Below are positions 50,459 to 59,558 of a DNA stretch of 64,000 nt, piece by piece. The stretch lies in assembly GCA_034430895.1 (NCBI GenBank), contig DAOUDW010000090.1, forward strand, positions 1-64,000, read 5' to 3'. The notes beneath the pieces were generated by a model. That model saw nothing but the letters and a program-made list of their open reading frames with translations. It did not search any database and was not told the origin of the DNA. The first letter of the stretch is position 1; each line of letters begins with the position of its first letter. Source of the DNA: WVZH01 sp034430895 (GTDB lineage: Bacteria; Chloroflexota; Anaerolineae; Anaerolineales; E44-bin32). Made by a program: the position numbers and the translations under genes.

Positions 50459-50926
50459 ATGATTGAAAAAGCCAAAGCGGACGACATCACTGAGATTGTG
50501 AAGATCATCGTTGAATACCGTGGGGAGGGAAAATCATCGGAGGAGCGCCGTGAGATGTCCGCTGCGGCTACGCAGCAGCTTCATGCATGTTTCGCGGATC
50601 TTGATAACCACAGTGTGTATGTCGCACGAGACGCAAGCGATGAAGTTCAGGGGTATCTCGCCATTCACTGGATCCCTTTTCCAGCGCTTCCCGGAATTGA
50701 AGGTTACATCTCGGATCTGATCGTCGCTTCGAAGGCTCGCGGCCAGGGGTTGGGTCATGAGCTGATCCTGGCTGCAGAAGAGGAGGCGAACTCCAAGGGC
50801 GCGAAGCGCTTGATGCTCAACAATCGTAAAGGTGCCGAGTCTTATGACCGGCAATTCTATGCCAAGAAGGGGTTCACGGAGCGGATCGAGTTTGCCAATT
50901 TCGTTAAGTCGTTGGATAGTAAATAA
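50459..50926 (+). CDS. GNAT-family N-acetyltransferase
   Basis: 155 residues from the ATG at 50459 (a TTG at 50456 is also in frame; GAGGG lies just upstream). The GNAT motif A is ISDLIVASKARGQGLGHELILAAEEEANSKGAKRLMLNN, with ARGQGLG as the CoA loop, followed by FYAKKGFTERI. The substrate is unknown. Confidence 0.8.
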   Translation: MIEKAKADDITEIVKIIVEYRGEGKSSEERREMSAAATQQLHACFADLDNHSVYVARDASDEVQGYLAIHWIPFPALPGIEGYISDLIVASKARGQGLGHELILAAEEEANSKGAKRLMLNNRKGAESYDRQFYAKKGFTERIEFANFVKSLDSK

Positions 50927-51050
50927 CGAAGCGACTCTGCGTGTTCAGGCAACATTGTCGTTTTTAGGTAAATGGGGATTTCGCGCCTCGAATCGATAGA
51001 AAGGTGTGATATCACTGAAGAGTATCTATTCATATTGGAGGAAAATGAGC

Positions 51051-51854
51051 ATGAAAGAGAACCAAACCCAATACAATGCACCACTGGCCAATTTTCCCCG
51101 TCCAGCCATTGCGTTAACCGCCATCGTTTACCTGCTGCTGGGGTTATTGGAGACACTGCCGGGGACGTACGTGCCCGCTCTGCTCTACTTTATCGCTCTG
51201 GGTATCCTGGCACTGATCCTCATGCCTTACGTCTTGGGGCTGCCGAACGGTCGCAAGTCGCTGCGGGAATACTGTTACGATATTCGCTTGCTGCCGATGA
51301 AACCTGTGGTGCGGAACGTTCTACTCGGTCTGCTGCTGGCTGCACTCACCCTGGGCAGCATTCTCCTGGCCTCGCTGATCACGAAGCACTTCGTACTCGA
51401 CTGGAGCACCGTACCCGCTTTACGCTGGGTCAAAGGACTCACGCGCGGCATTTGGGAAGAGGTTTTCTTCCGGGGCATCATTCTGGTGCTTTTCCTGCGC
51501 GTGTTCTCAGAGCGCAGGGCAATATTCCTGGCTGCATTTTTGTTTGCCATCATCCATCTGGACCCATTACACATTGACTTGCACATGATCGTCGATATCA
51601 TCAGTATTTTCTTCATGGGACTTCTTTATACCTACGTGGTCCTGAAAACGGGTTCTCTGCTGTCGGCGATCATCTTTCATTACGTACACGATATTCTCAT
51701 CAATCTGGTGCAGAACACACCGGGTGCAGATGAAGCCATGGCAAAAGCCTTGTTGTTTGGGCTGCTGTGGATTTCGCTGATCATCGGCGCGTTGCTCACG
51801 AAGTACGTTGTGGAACGTTGGTCCAACGAAGAACCAGCAACGGCGATTGTGTAG
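51051..51854 (+). CDS. CPBP-family intramembrane metalloprotease
   Basis: 267 residues from the ATG at 51051, with GGAGG 9 nt upstream; 51045 is also possible. It is a membrane protein with about six to eight segments. The family motifs are present: WEEVFFRGIIL (EExxxR), FAIIHL (FxxxH) and FHYVHDILINL. These form the metal site of Rce1/Abi-type proteases. The target is unknown; relatives process peptides or confer immunity to bacteriocins. Confidence 0.88.
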   Translation: MKENQTQYNAPLANFPRPAIALTAIVYLLLGLLETLPGTYVPALLYFIALGILALILMPYVLGLPNGRKSLREYCYDIRLLPMKPVVRNVLLGLLLAALTLGSILLASLITKHFVLDWSTVPALRWVKGLTRGIWEEVFFRGIILVLFLRVFSERRAIFLAAFLFAIIHLDPLHIDLHMIVDIISIFFMGLLYTYVVLKTGSLLSAIIFHYVHDILINLVQNTPGADEAMAKALLFGLLWISLIIGALLTKYVVERWSNEEPATAIV

Positions 51855-51901
51855 GTTTTTACAAAAATCCTGCATAACTACGAAGAAAATCTAAAATCAG
51901 A

Positions 51902-51938
51902 CCTGGAAAATTCGTCGACTGTGTCGCAATTTTTCAGG
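51902..51938. terminator. Bidirectional terminator candidate
   Basis: CCTGGAAAATT (51902-51912) pairs with AATTTTTCAGG (51928-51938) over 11 bp with one G-U. A/T tracts fall within the stem on both sides. It lies between the convergent CPBP and argH genes. Confidence 0.6.
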
Positions 51939-51945
51939 TTTGGCA

Positions 51946-53313
51946 TTAATGCAGCTCTTTCCTTGCCGCTTTCAACTGCTTTTTCAACGCGGCCTCAGAC
52001 GTCCCTCCACTCGCGTTCCTGCGGTTGAGTGAGGCTTTAAAATCGAATATTTCGGCGATGTCCGCTTCGAAGTGCTTGCTGATGGATCGATATTCCTCGA
52101 GGCTTAAATCCTTCAAGGTGGTCTTGTTATCGGAAGCCCGGCGCACCGCTTTCCCTACCAATGCATGCGCCTCCCGGAAGGGTGCCCCTTTACTCACCAA
52201 GTAATCAGCCAGATCGGTGGCAAACAGATCGGCGCTCAACTTTTCCCGCATGCGTTCCGGATGCAGCTGCAGGGTTTGGATCAATCCGGTCAGCACGGGG
52301 AGCAGCAGGCTGAGCGTGTCGTAGGAATCGAAGACCGCTTCCTTGTCCTCCTGCAAATCCTTGTCGTATGCGGACGGCAGCCCTTTCAAGGTCGTCAGCA
52401 AGCCGGTCAGGTTGCCGATCAGGCGTCCAGTTTTGCCCCGGGCCAGTTCGAGCGGATCGGGGTTTTTCTTCTGCGGCATGAGGCTCGATCCGGTGGCATA
52501 GGCGTCGTCGATCTCGATGAATCCGAATTCGGGACTGTTAAAAAGAATCAGCGTCTCCGCCAGACGGCTGAGATGGACGCCCATTGCCGCGCAGGCGTGT
52601 AGAAAGTCGAGGGCGAAGTCTCGATCAGAGACGGCGTCGATGCTGTTCTCGGAGACGCTTGCAAAGCCGAGGTCTTTCGCCAGCAATACCCGGTCGATGG
52701 GGAAGGATGTACCCGCCAGGGCGCCCGAGCCCAGGGGAAGGACGGCGGCGGATGTTTGTGCGTTTGCCAACCGTTCCCGATCACGGATTAAAGTCCAGAA
52801 ATGCGAAAGCAGCCAATGCCCCCAGGTGACTATCTGCGCATGCTGCAAATGGGTGTAACCAGGCATGGGTGTATGGAGATCTCGTTCGGCGTTTTCCAGC
52901 ATCGCCTGGCAGAGGTCAGTGGTCGCTTGTTCGAGTTGCTTACAAGCATTCATGATCCACAGGCGAAAGTCGGTTGCCACCTGGTCGTTGCGGCTGCGAC
53001 CGCTGTGCAGTTTGCCGGCTACAGGACCAACGATCTCGGTCAGTCTGCGTTCGACGGCGGTATGAATGTCTTCGTCGCTTTCCGCAGCCTGAAATTTGCC
53101 CGTTTCGAATTCTTGCGAGACGGCATCGAGCCCGTCGATCAGTTCTTTGGATTCCTCGGCGTTGATGACTCCCGCTTTCGCCAGGGCGCGCGCCCAGGCC
53201 TGACTGCCGAGGATGTCCTCGTGGTACAAGCGCACGTCAAAAGAGAAACTGGCATTGAGCTCATGCACAAGCTGATCGGTTGGCTTGGACATTCGTCCGC
53301 CCCATAGTTTCAT
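51946..53313 (-). CDS. argH: Argininosuccinate lyase
   Basis: 455 residues. It splits argininosuccinate into arginine and fumarate. MKLWGGRMSKPTDQLVHELNASFSFD begins it, HSGRSRNDQVATDFRLW follows, and TGSSLMPQKKNPDPLELARGKTGR is the fumarase/lyase superfamily signature with its catalytic Ser. It is the last gene of the arg operon, 76 nt after argJ. Confidence 0.96.
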   Translation of the reverse strand: MKLWGGRMSKPTDQLVHELNASFSFDVRLYHEDILGSQAWARALAKAGVINAEESKELIDGLDAVSQEFETGKFQAAESDEDIHTAVERRLTEIVGPVAGKLHSGRSRNDQVATDFRLWIMNACKQLEQATTDLCQAMLENAERDLHTPMPGYTHLQHAQIVTWGHWLLSHFWTLIRDRERLANAQTSAAVLPLGSGALAGTSFPIDRVLLAKDLGFASVSENSIDAVSDRDFALDFLHACAAMGVHLSRLAETLILFNSPEFGFIEIDDAYATGSSLMPQKKNPDPLELARGKTGRLIGNLTGLLTTLKGLPSAYDKDLQEDKEAVFDSYDTLSLLLPVLTGLIQTLQLHPERMREKLSADLFATDLADYLVSKGAPFREAHALVGKAVRRASDNKTTLKDLSLEEYRSISKHFEADIAEIFDFKASLNRRNASGGTSEAALKKQLKAARKELH

Positions 53314-53389
53314 ATTGAAGTATCCTTTTCGCGTGACTGGCCTTTGCTCGATGGCGTCGATGTCAGAGACAGTGAAGGCTGTGTTGCTC

Positions 53390-54610
53390 TCAGGATCGGT
53401 AATCGGCGTTGATCGATATGTATTCGTGAGTCAAATCGCAGGTCCAAACCGTCGTATCGGCCTCTCCCAGCCCCAAATCCAGGCGTACGAGGATCTCGTC
53501 TTCGGCGAAGATCGCCTCAGCTTGATTTTCATCATACTCGAGCGGGATGCCCTTGTCGACCAATTGAAAATCATCGCGCTTGCCGTTGCTGATCCACAAG
53601 GCCATGCGTTCGGTGTTTAGCGCTACATTCGCTTTACCGGCAGCCATAAAGATGCGTCCCCAATTGGGATCTCCGCCCGCGAAGGCGGTTTTTACCAGTG
53701 GGGAGGTGGCGATGGTGCGGGCTACCGCCAGGGCTTCATCCGGCGAACGAGCACCGCATACCTGCAGGGTGATGAACTTCGAGGCGCCCTCGCCATCGCG
53801 CACGATGTCGTGCGCCAATTCAACACATACCGCTTCGAGGGCTTCTTCGAATGCTGCTTTCGCAGCATCATCTTGCAGGGTCACGCCACTGGCGCCGTTG
53901 GCCAGGAGGAGCACGGTGTCGTTGGTGCTGGTATCGCCATCGATGGAAATCCGATTGAAGGAACGATCCATCATTTTCCTCAACATGCCGTCGAGGGCTT
54001 CTGCCGGAACAATCGCATCTGTGGTGAGTACAGCAAGCATGGTGGCCATGTCCGGATGGATCATTCCTGACCCCTTGGCGATGCCGCCGATCGTCACCTC
54101 TCCCGCATCCAACGCTGTACGTACCGCCGTATGTTTGGGACGTGTATCGGTAGTCATGATGGCGCGAGCGGTGTCCTTGCCGTTGTTCGCAGAAAGGTGC
54201 CGACAGGCGTGTTCGATCCCAACAGCGATTTTGCCGAGATCCAACTGCACGCCAATCACGCCGGTCGAGAGAACCAGAATCTGTTCCGGCGCACATCCTG
54301 CGCATCTCGCGGCCAGTTCTTGCATTCGTTTGCAAGCCTGCAGTCCTTCCGGTCCGGTACAGGCATTGGCGATGCCTGCGTTGGCAACGACGCCGCGCAG
54401 TTTTGTGGGATTGTCTGCCAGCACCTGTCGATCGACGATCACCGGTGCGGCGACGACTTCGTTACGTGTGAACACGCCCGCGCCATTACAGTCTTGCTCG
54501 GAGAGAATCAGGGCTATATCCATGGCGCCCTTTTCTTTCAACCCGCAGGTGGCAGCGCCGGATAAAAATCCCTTCGGTGAAGTGATCGTGCCGTCTGTGA
54601 TACGTTGCAT
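53390..54610 (-). CDS. argJ: Ornithine acetyltransferase / N-acetylglutamate synthase
   Basis: 406 residues. It recycles the acetyl group from acetylornithine to glutamate. GAATCGLKEKGAMDIALI is the opening. The autocleavage and nucleophile Thr is in KGSGMIHPDMATMLAVLTTDA (ATML). GDTSTNDTVLLLANG and GGDPNWGRIFMAAGKA are also family motifs. It starts 1 nt before the argG stop. Because a GNAT-type acetylglutamate synthase is encoded in the same operon, this may be a monofunctional or a bifunctional member. Confidence 0.95.
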   Translation of the reverse strand: MQRITDGTITSPKGFLSGAATCGLKEKGAMDIALILSEQDCNGAGVFTRNEVVAAPVIVDRQVLADNPTKLRGVVANAGIANACTGPEGLQACKRMQELAARCAGCAPEQILVLSTGVIGVQLDLGKIAVGIEHACRHLSANNGKDTARAIMTTDTRPKHTAVRTALDAGEVTIGGIAKGSGMIHPDMATMLAVLTTDAIVPAEALDGMLRKMMDRSFNRISIDGDTSTNDTVLLLANGASGVTLQDDAAKAAFEEALEAVCVELAHDIVRDGEGASKFITLQVCGARSPDEALAVARTIATSPLVKTAFAGGDPNWGRIFMAAGKANVALNTERMALWISNGKRDDFQLVDKGIPLEYDENQAEAIFAEDEILVRLDLGLGEADTTVWTCDLTHEYISINADYRS

Positions 54611-55873
54611 TTAGTCCCTCTTGAACTTGGAGTAATCCGGTTTGGTGAGGTGTGTCTTGTCATCAAAGGGGATGCCCAGCATCGCCTGCACTTTCATCTG
54701 CAGGCCGAAGAGGTTGATGAAACCTTCGGCATCTATCTGATTGTAAACATCATCCTCGCCAAAGGTGGCGAAATCTTCCCGATAGAGGCTGTTCTCGCTG
54801 TAGCGGCCCATGGTGGTGACGTTCCCTTTATAAAGCTTCAAGCGTGTCCAGCCGGTGACGTTGCGCTGCGTTTCGGTGATGAAAGCCTGGATCGCCTGTC
54901 GCAAATTGGTGTACCACTTGCCGAAGTAGACCAATTCGGCGTAGCGCAGAGCGATCTGCTCTTTGAAGTGCAGCATATCCCGATCCAGACACAATGATTC
55001 CAACTCTCGATGGGCGCTGTAAAGGAGCGTGCCGCCAGGTGTCTCATACACGCCGCGTGACTTCATGCCAACCAGGCGGTTTTCGACCAGATCCACCCGC
55101 CCGACACCGTGGCGAGCCCCCAGCTCGTTGAGGCGCTCGATCAGCGCCGCTGGAGTGAGCGACTCGCCGTTCACGGAGACCGGAACGCCGGCCTCGAAGC
55201 CGATCTCGACTTCTTCCGGCTCATCGGGAGCATGCTCCGGTGCGGTGGTCCATTGGAAGATGTCTTCCTCGGCTGCATTTGCCGGATTTTCGAGCAAGCC
55301 GCCCTCGTGGGAGATGTGCCACAGGTTGCGGTCGCGGCTGTACATCGATCCGGATTTTGCAGCCACGGGAACGTTGTATTTCTTGGCATACGCAAGTGCG
55401 TCTTCCCGTGAGCGGATGTCCCATTCACGCCAGGGCGCTATTACTTTCAAAGTGGGATTGAGTGCTTTATAGGTGAGTTCGAAACGTACTTGATCGTTTC
55501 CCTTGCCCGTGCAGCCGTGTGCCACAGCGTCCGCGCCCTCCGCTTCGGCAACGGCGACCTGCCATTTGGCGATCAGTGGCCGGGCGATCGAAGTTCCCAG
55601 CAAGTACTGTGATTCGTAGATTGCTCCAGATTGGATCATGGGCACGAGGAAATCGCTGGCGAATTCTTCGCGTAAATCTTCTTTGACCAATTTGCTGGCG
55701 CCGGAAGCGAGGCTTTTTTCCTCCAAGCCAGAGAGTTCTTCACCCTGACCGACATCGGCACAGAAGCAAATCACTTCGCAACCATAGTTTTCACGCAACC
55801 AGGGTACGATCACCGAAGTATCCAGGCCACCGGAATAGGCCAATACGGCTTTATTGATTTTTGGTTTGGACAT
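54611..55873 (-). CDS. argG: Argininosuccinate synthase
   Basis: 420 residues from the ATG at 55873, with GGAGG about 6 nt upstream. It condenses citrulline and aspartate using ATP. The PP-loop is VLAYSGGLDTSVIVPWL. AHGCTGKGNDQVRFELT and YSRDRNLWHISHEGG bind the substrates. Its first 23 nt overlap the preceding acetyltransferase gene. It is part of the arg operon. Confidence 0.96.
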   Translation of the reverse strand: MSKPKINKAVLAYSGGLDTSVIVPWLRENYGCEVICFCADVGQGEELSGLEEKSLASGASKLVKEDLREEFASDFLVPMIQSGAIYESQYLLGTSIARPLIAKWQVAVAEAEGADAVAHGCTGKGNDQVRFELTYKALNPTLKVIAPWREWDIRSREDALAYAKKYNVPVAAKSGSMYSRDRNLWHISHEGGLLENPANAAEEDIFQWTTAPEHAPDEPEEVEIGFEAGVPVSVNGESLTPAALIERLNELGARHGVGRVDLVENRLVGMKSRGVYETPGGTLLYSAHRELESLCLDRDMLHFKEQIALRYAELVYFGKWYTNLRQAIQAFITETQRNVTGWTRLKLYKGNVTTMGRYSENSLYREDFATFGEDDVYNQIDAEGFINLFGLQMKVQAMLGIPFDDKTHLTKPDYSKFKRD

Positions 55874-56381
55874 TATGACCTCCATTTTCCTTTTCGATGG
55901 CCCCATAGGCAGGTGCGTGTTTATCACTCAAACGCAAAACGACAGCGTTCTCATCACACCGATCCCGCACCGGGCAGTTCGCACAGTCGTGCCAGACCTT
56001 TTCGGGAAACCATTCTTTAACACCGAGTATAAATCCAAGACGTTCAAAAAACGGTACCACGCGTGTCAATGCGAATAGGGTATGAACGCCGCGGTTTTGG
56101 GCTTCATCGATCAACGCTTTGACGATGGCCGATCCCAGGCCGGTCCCTTCCGTCCGTTCATCGACGACCAGGGAGCGTATTTCTGCCAGGTGTGGGGTGT
56201 GGAAAAATAGTGATCCGCAGGCGACGATGGATTCGTCTCCGTTGACCACGATCCAATTGTTAATGCTCTCCTGGATCGCTTCGACGGAGCGCGGCAATAT
56301 ATTTCCATTACGAGCGTGGATATCCACCAGTTGTGCAATCCCGGCGACATCCGAGTGCTTCCCCGTTCGGGTGGTTCTCAT
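55851..56381 (-). CDS. argA: GNAT-type N-acetylglutamate synthase
   Basis: 176 residues from the ATG at 56381 (AGGAGATG just upstream). The GNAT motif A is EIRSLVVDERTEGTGLGSAIVKALIDEA. TRVVPFFERLGFILGVKEWFPEKVWHDCANCPVRDRCDENAVVL has the C..C....C cysteine cluster known from short ArgA proteins. It would provide the first acetylglutamate to feed the ArgJ cycle. It lies between argD and argG. The symbol is by family and context, and is not certain. Confidence 0.8.
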   Translation of the reverse strand: MRTTRTGKHSDVAGIAQLVDIHARNGNILPRSVEAIQESINNWIVVNGDESIVACGSLFFHTPHLAEIRSLVVDERTEGTGLGSAIVKALIDEAQNRGVHTLFALTRVVPFFERLGFILGVKEWFPEKVWHDCANCPVRDRCDENAVVLRLSDKHAPAYGAIEKENGGHNVQTKNQ

Positions 56382-56398
56382 GCAACATCTCCTGTACA

Positions 56399-57583
56399 TT
56401 ATAGATTAGATATACAATCGCTTAAAATACCCAGCCCCTCTTCGAGTTCTTGCTCGCTGATGATCAACGGCGGGCAAATTCGCAGTACGTTTTCTCCGGC
56501 GTTTACGACCAGTAGACCCTTTTGGCGAGCTGCTTCAATTAGGGGTTTGACCGATTGGTCCAATTCGATGCCGATCAACAATCCGGCGCCGCGCACCTCT
56601 GCAATGTGATCCGTGGGCAATTCCATTAATTGACTCATTACTTTTTCGCCCTTGGTGCGAACAGCTTGTAGGAATTCCGTCTGGGCGATGCGATCGAAAA
56701 CCACCTGGGCAGCGCGGCAGACGAGCGGCCCGGCGGCGAACGTACTGCCATGGTCCCCCACACCGATTGCCTGGGCGATCTCTTCGGTGACCAGTGTGGC
56801 GCCAATGGGCAGACCACCGGCGAGTGGCTTGGCCAGGGTCATGATGTCTGGGTAGACGCCATGGGCCTCATGCGCCCACAGGTAGCCGGTTCGGCCCAAT
56901 CCGCACTGCACTTCGTCGAACACGAGGATGGCGTTGTTTGCATCGCAGTATTCGCGTAGTGCGCGCAAGAAATCACCCTGCGCCGGGTTGACGCCGCCTT
57001 CACCCTGCAGCGGTTCGACGAAGACGGCGCAGGTCTTGTCATCGATCGCCTCTTGGGAGGCTTGAATATTATTGAAAGGAAGAAATGTGATCTCGGGCAG
57101 CAAGGGAGCGAAGGGCTCTCGATATTTGGCTTTATGAGTTAGGGAAAGCGCACCGTAGGTGCGGCCGTGAAAGCTGTGTTCGAATGCAACGACCCGCTTT
57201 TTCTTCGTTCCGTGGTTTTTCCCCGCCCATTTTCGGGCGAATTTGAGTGCCGCTTCGTTCGCTTCCGAACCCGAATTGCAATAATAGACACGATCAGCGA
57301 AGGATGAGTCCACCAGGCGTTTGGCGAGTTCGATGTGGGGTGTAGTGTGATACAGGTTGCTGACGTGGGTCAGTTTGCCGGCCTGGTCTGCGACCGCCTG
57401 CGCCCATTCGGGATCACTGTGACCCAGTGCTACGACAGCGATGCCGCTGACCATATCCAGATAACGCTTGCCTTCACTGTCGAATAAGTACACCCCTTCA
57501 CCGTGAGTGAAAACCATATCGGGGCGAGAATAGGTAGGAACGATGAGTTGGGCTTCGGCGTGTGGGATTTCACTCGGGTTCAT
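56399..57583 (-). CDS. argD: Acetylornithine aminotransferase
   Basis: 394 residues. It is a class III PLP aminotransferase converting N-acetylglutamate semialdehyde to N-acetylornithine. YYCNSGSEANEAALKFARKW binds the cofactor phosphate, VFDEVQCGLGRTG carries the PLP Asp, and MTLAKPLAGGLPIGA carries the lysine. HGSTFAAGPLVCRAAQ is near the active site. It is a paralogue of lysJ. It lies 16 nt after argB. Confidence 0.95.
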   Translation of the reverse strand: MNPSEIPHAEAQLIVPTYSRPDMVFTHGEGVYLFDSEGKRYLDMVSGIAVVALGHSDPEWAQAVADQAGKLTHVSNLYHTTPHIELAKRLVDSSFADRVYYCNSGSEANEAALKFARKWAGKNHGTKKKRVVAFEHSFHGRTYGALSLTHKAKYREPFAPLLPEITFLPFNNIQASQEAIDDKTCAVFVEPLQGEGGVNPAQGDFLRALREYCDANNAILVFDEVQCGLGRTGYLWAHEAHGVYPDIMTLAKPLAGGLPIGATLVTEEIAQAIGVGDHGSTFAAGPLVCRAAQVVFDRIAQTEFLQAVRTKGEKVMSQLMELPTDHIAEVRGAGLLIGIELDQSVKPLIEAARQKGLLVVNAGENVLRICPPLIISEQELEEGLGILSDCISNL

Positions 57584-57599
57584 GGGGCACCTTCATTGG

Positions 57600-58373
57600 T
57601 TAACTTGTTATCGAATGGGATGGTTGGGATTCGGGCAGGGTGAACGTCGTGCCGCCACCCTGCTTGAGTCCGGCGAGATCGACGATGCGCACGTTTGGAA
57701 TACCCTTTTTCGACACTTCCAGGGCGGCCTGCACTTTGGGAACCATACCGCCGTTGATCGCACCGCTGCTGATTAATAAACCAGCCTCACTTTGGGTGAG
57801 GCTGGAAAGTATGTCTTCATCGACGAGTACACCGGGTACGTTGGAGACGAAGTCGATATATTCGGCCTGGATGGCCACGGCGATGGCGCTCGCAGCTTGG
57901 TCTGCGTTGACGTTGTAGATCTGTCCGTCCATGCCGAGTGAAATCGGCGCGATTACCGGGGTGATGCCCTGCTGGAGCCAATTCGTCAACAGATCGTCCC
58001 GCACGGAGGTTATCTCGCCAACAAAAGCAAGATCGCCCTCGGGGATCTCCAGTTTCTTCACCCGCAGAAGCCCGCCGTCCACACCACACATGCTGACGGC
58101 ATTCACTCCGGCATTCAATAGAGCGGCAGCGAGCTGCTTTCCGACCAAACCGCAGAGCACCATTAACGCGGTGCGCAGCGTATCGGGATCGGTGCGGCGC
58201 ATGCCCTGGATCTTGACCGTTTTCTGGCCCAGTCGATGTTGCAGTTCATCGACCGCCTTGCCGCCGCCGTGTACGACGACCGTAGGCTCTGCCATGTCGT
58301 GCAGCACTTTGGCAAAAGTGGGCATGAAATCCGGTTTATCGAGTTCGTTTCCACCAATCTTAATCACGCGCAT
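57600..58373 (-). CDS. argB: Acetylglutamate kinase
   Basis: 257 residues from the ATG at 58373; further upstream codons lack homology. It phosphorylates N-acetylglutamate. MRVIKIGGNEL opens the kinase, VVHGGGKAVDELQHRLG is the substrate loop (GGGK, unlike LysZ), and QIYNVNADQAASAIAVAIQA and FVSNVPGVLVD follow. There is no long N-terminal helix of the arginine-inhibited hexameric type, so feedback may be absent or weak. Confidence 0.94.
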   Translation of the reverse strand: MRVIKIGGNELDKPDFMPTFAKVLHDMAEPTVVVHGGGKAVDELQHRLGQKTVKIQGMRRTDPDTLRTALMVLCGLVGKQLAAALLNAGVNAVSMCGVDGGLLRVKKLEIPEGDLAFVGEITSVRDDLLTNWLQQGITPVIAPISLGMDGQIYNVNADQAASAIAVAIQAEYIDFVSNVPGVLVDEDILSSLTQSEAGLLISSGAINGGMVPKVQAALEVSKKGIPNVRIVDLAGLKQGGGTTFTLPESQPSHSITS

Positions 58374-58389
58374 GGCTACAGACCTCGTT

Positions 58390-59397
58390 TCACAGCGGCA
58401 GCCCAACGGTCTCGTCGATGCCGAACATGGCGTTCATGTTCTGTATCGCCTGACCGGAGGCGCCCTTAATCAGATTGTCGATTGCGGAGGTGATGATGAG
58501 TGTTTCCCCAGCCAATGCCAAGCCGATGGTGCAGCGGTTGGTGTAGTTGACGTGGGCGTATGTTGCGTTTTCACCCTCTGCCAACACGTGAATAAAGGCT
58601 TCGTTACCGTAGGCTTGGTTGTATAAATCGTGGACCTTTGCTTCATTCCAACCCGCGTCAAGCTTGACGTAGATCGTGGAAAGCAAGCCGCGAGGCGCGG
58701 GAATGAGATGCGGCGAGAAGATCATCGCCGGTGCCTTCTTCGACCACCAGGCTGCGACCTGTTCCATCTCGGGCAGATGGCGATGCTTGCGGCCGAGACT
58801 GTAGGGCGAGAGATTGCCTTCAACTTCGACGTAGTGCGATATCAGTTTCGGTTTGCGGCCTGCACCGGAAACGCCCGATTTCGAGTCCACGATGATCGTA
58901 TCGTTGATGGCGTCCTGGTCGAGAAGCGGCTTGAGCGCCAGCAGCACGCTGGTCGGATAGCAGCCCGGATTGGCGACCAGGCGTGCTTCGGGCAGATCGG
59001 CGCGTGTAACTTCCGTCAGCCCGTAGACTGCTTCATCCAATAGCTCGGGAGCGGGGTGCTCCACCTTGTACCATTTCTGGTAGACGGCTGCGTCCCGCAG
59101 GCGAAAGTCTGCGCTGAGATCGATGACGCGCACATTTGCATCCAACGCTTCCACAGCCACGCTTGCCGATTCGGCGTGTGGCAGGCACAGGAACACGACT
59201 TGCGTGTCTTTCATGGGCGCTTTTTTAGGATCGATCAGTGGGATATCCGGGGCGGAAGGAAACACCGCACCCAGGCTCTCCCCGGCGCGTGACTTCGAGG
59301 TGGCAAAACGCAAATTGATCTGTGGGTGATTGACGAGCAGCCGGATCAGTTCCCATCCGGTGTAGCCCGTGGCGCCAATTACGCCGACTTCGATCAT
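58390..59397 (-). CDS. argC: N-acetyl-gamma-glutamyl-phosphate reductase
   Basis: 335 residues. The Rossmann motif is GVIGATGYTGWELIRLL. VANPGCYPTSVLLAL holds the catalytic Cys. SKSGVSGAGRKPK and HRHLPEMEQ are typical of ArgC rather than LysY. GGAGG lies upstream of the start, directly after the attenuator T-run. It is the first gene of argCBD(A)GJH. No argF (ornithine carbamoyltransferase) is visible in the window. Confidence 0.95.
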   Translation of the reverse strand: MIEVGVIGATGYTGWELIRLLVNHPQINLRFATSKSRAGESLGAVFPSAPDIPLIDPKKAPMKDTQVVFLCLPHAESASVAVEALDANVRVIDLSADFRLRDAAVYQKWYKVEHPAPELLDEAVYGLTEVTRADLPEARLVANPGCYPTSVLLALKPLLDQDAINDTIIVDSKSGVSGAGRKPKLISHYVEVEGNLSPYSLGRKHRHLPEMEQVAAWWSKKAPAMIFSPHLIPAPRGLLSTIYVKLDAGWNEAKVHDLYNQAYGNEAFIHVLAEGENATYAHVNYTNRCTIGLALAGETLIITSAIDNLIKGASGQAIQNMNAMFGIDETVGLPL

Positions 59398-59406
59398 TAG
59401 ACCTCC

Positions 59407-59443
59407 AAAAAAAAACCGCCAGACCCATGGTGCGGTCTGGCGG
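59407..59443 (-). terminator. Arginine attenuator terminator
   Basis: On the minus strand CCGCCAGACC (59443-59434) pairs perfectly over 10 bp with GGTCTGGCGG (59425-59416), followed by nine T residues. The argC ribosome site GGAGG starts at once. The arm CCAGACC can alternatively pair with GGTCTGG in the leader (59495-59489). Confidence 0.9.
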
Positions 59444-59462
59444 GGTATGACACAAGATGAAC

Positions 59463-59549
59463 TTAATGCCGTTCAGCAACCCCAAATACCAGACCATTGG
59501 TCCGGCGCGGACGACGATAACGTGGGGCAGGGGCAAAATAGGTTAACAT
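59463..59549 (-). CDS. Arginine leader peptide
   Basis: 28 codons starting MLTYFAPAPRYRRPRRTNG. Five Arg codons (CGT, CGT, CGT, CGC, CGG) lie within residues 10-16, plus one near the end. The ATG lies 9 nt after the -10 hexamer, so the mRNA should have almost no 5' UTR and no ribosome site. The coding region carries GGTCTGG, complementary to the terminator arm. It precedes argC. The control role is inferred. Confidence 0.8.
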   Translation of the reverse strand: MLTYFAPAPRYRRPRRTNGLVFGVAERH

Positions 59550-59558
59550 ACTGGCATA

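Noticed and set aside
53580..54614. Open frame of 344 codons on the plus strand
   Set aside because: Antisense to argJ, which has all its family motifs. The product is Ser/Ala/Arg-rich low-complexity.
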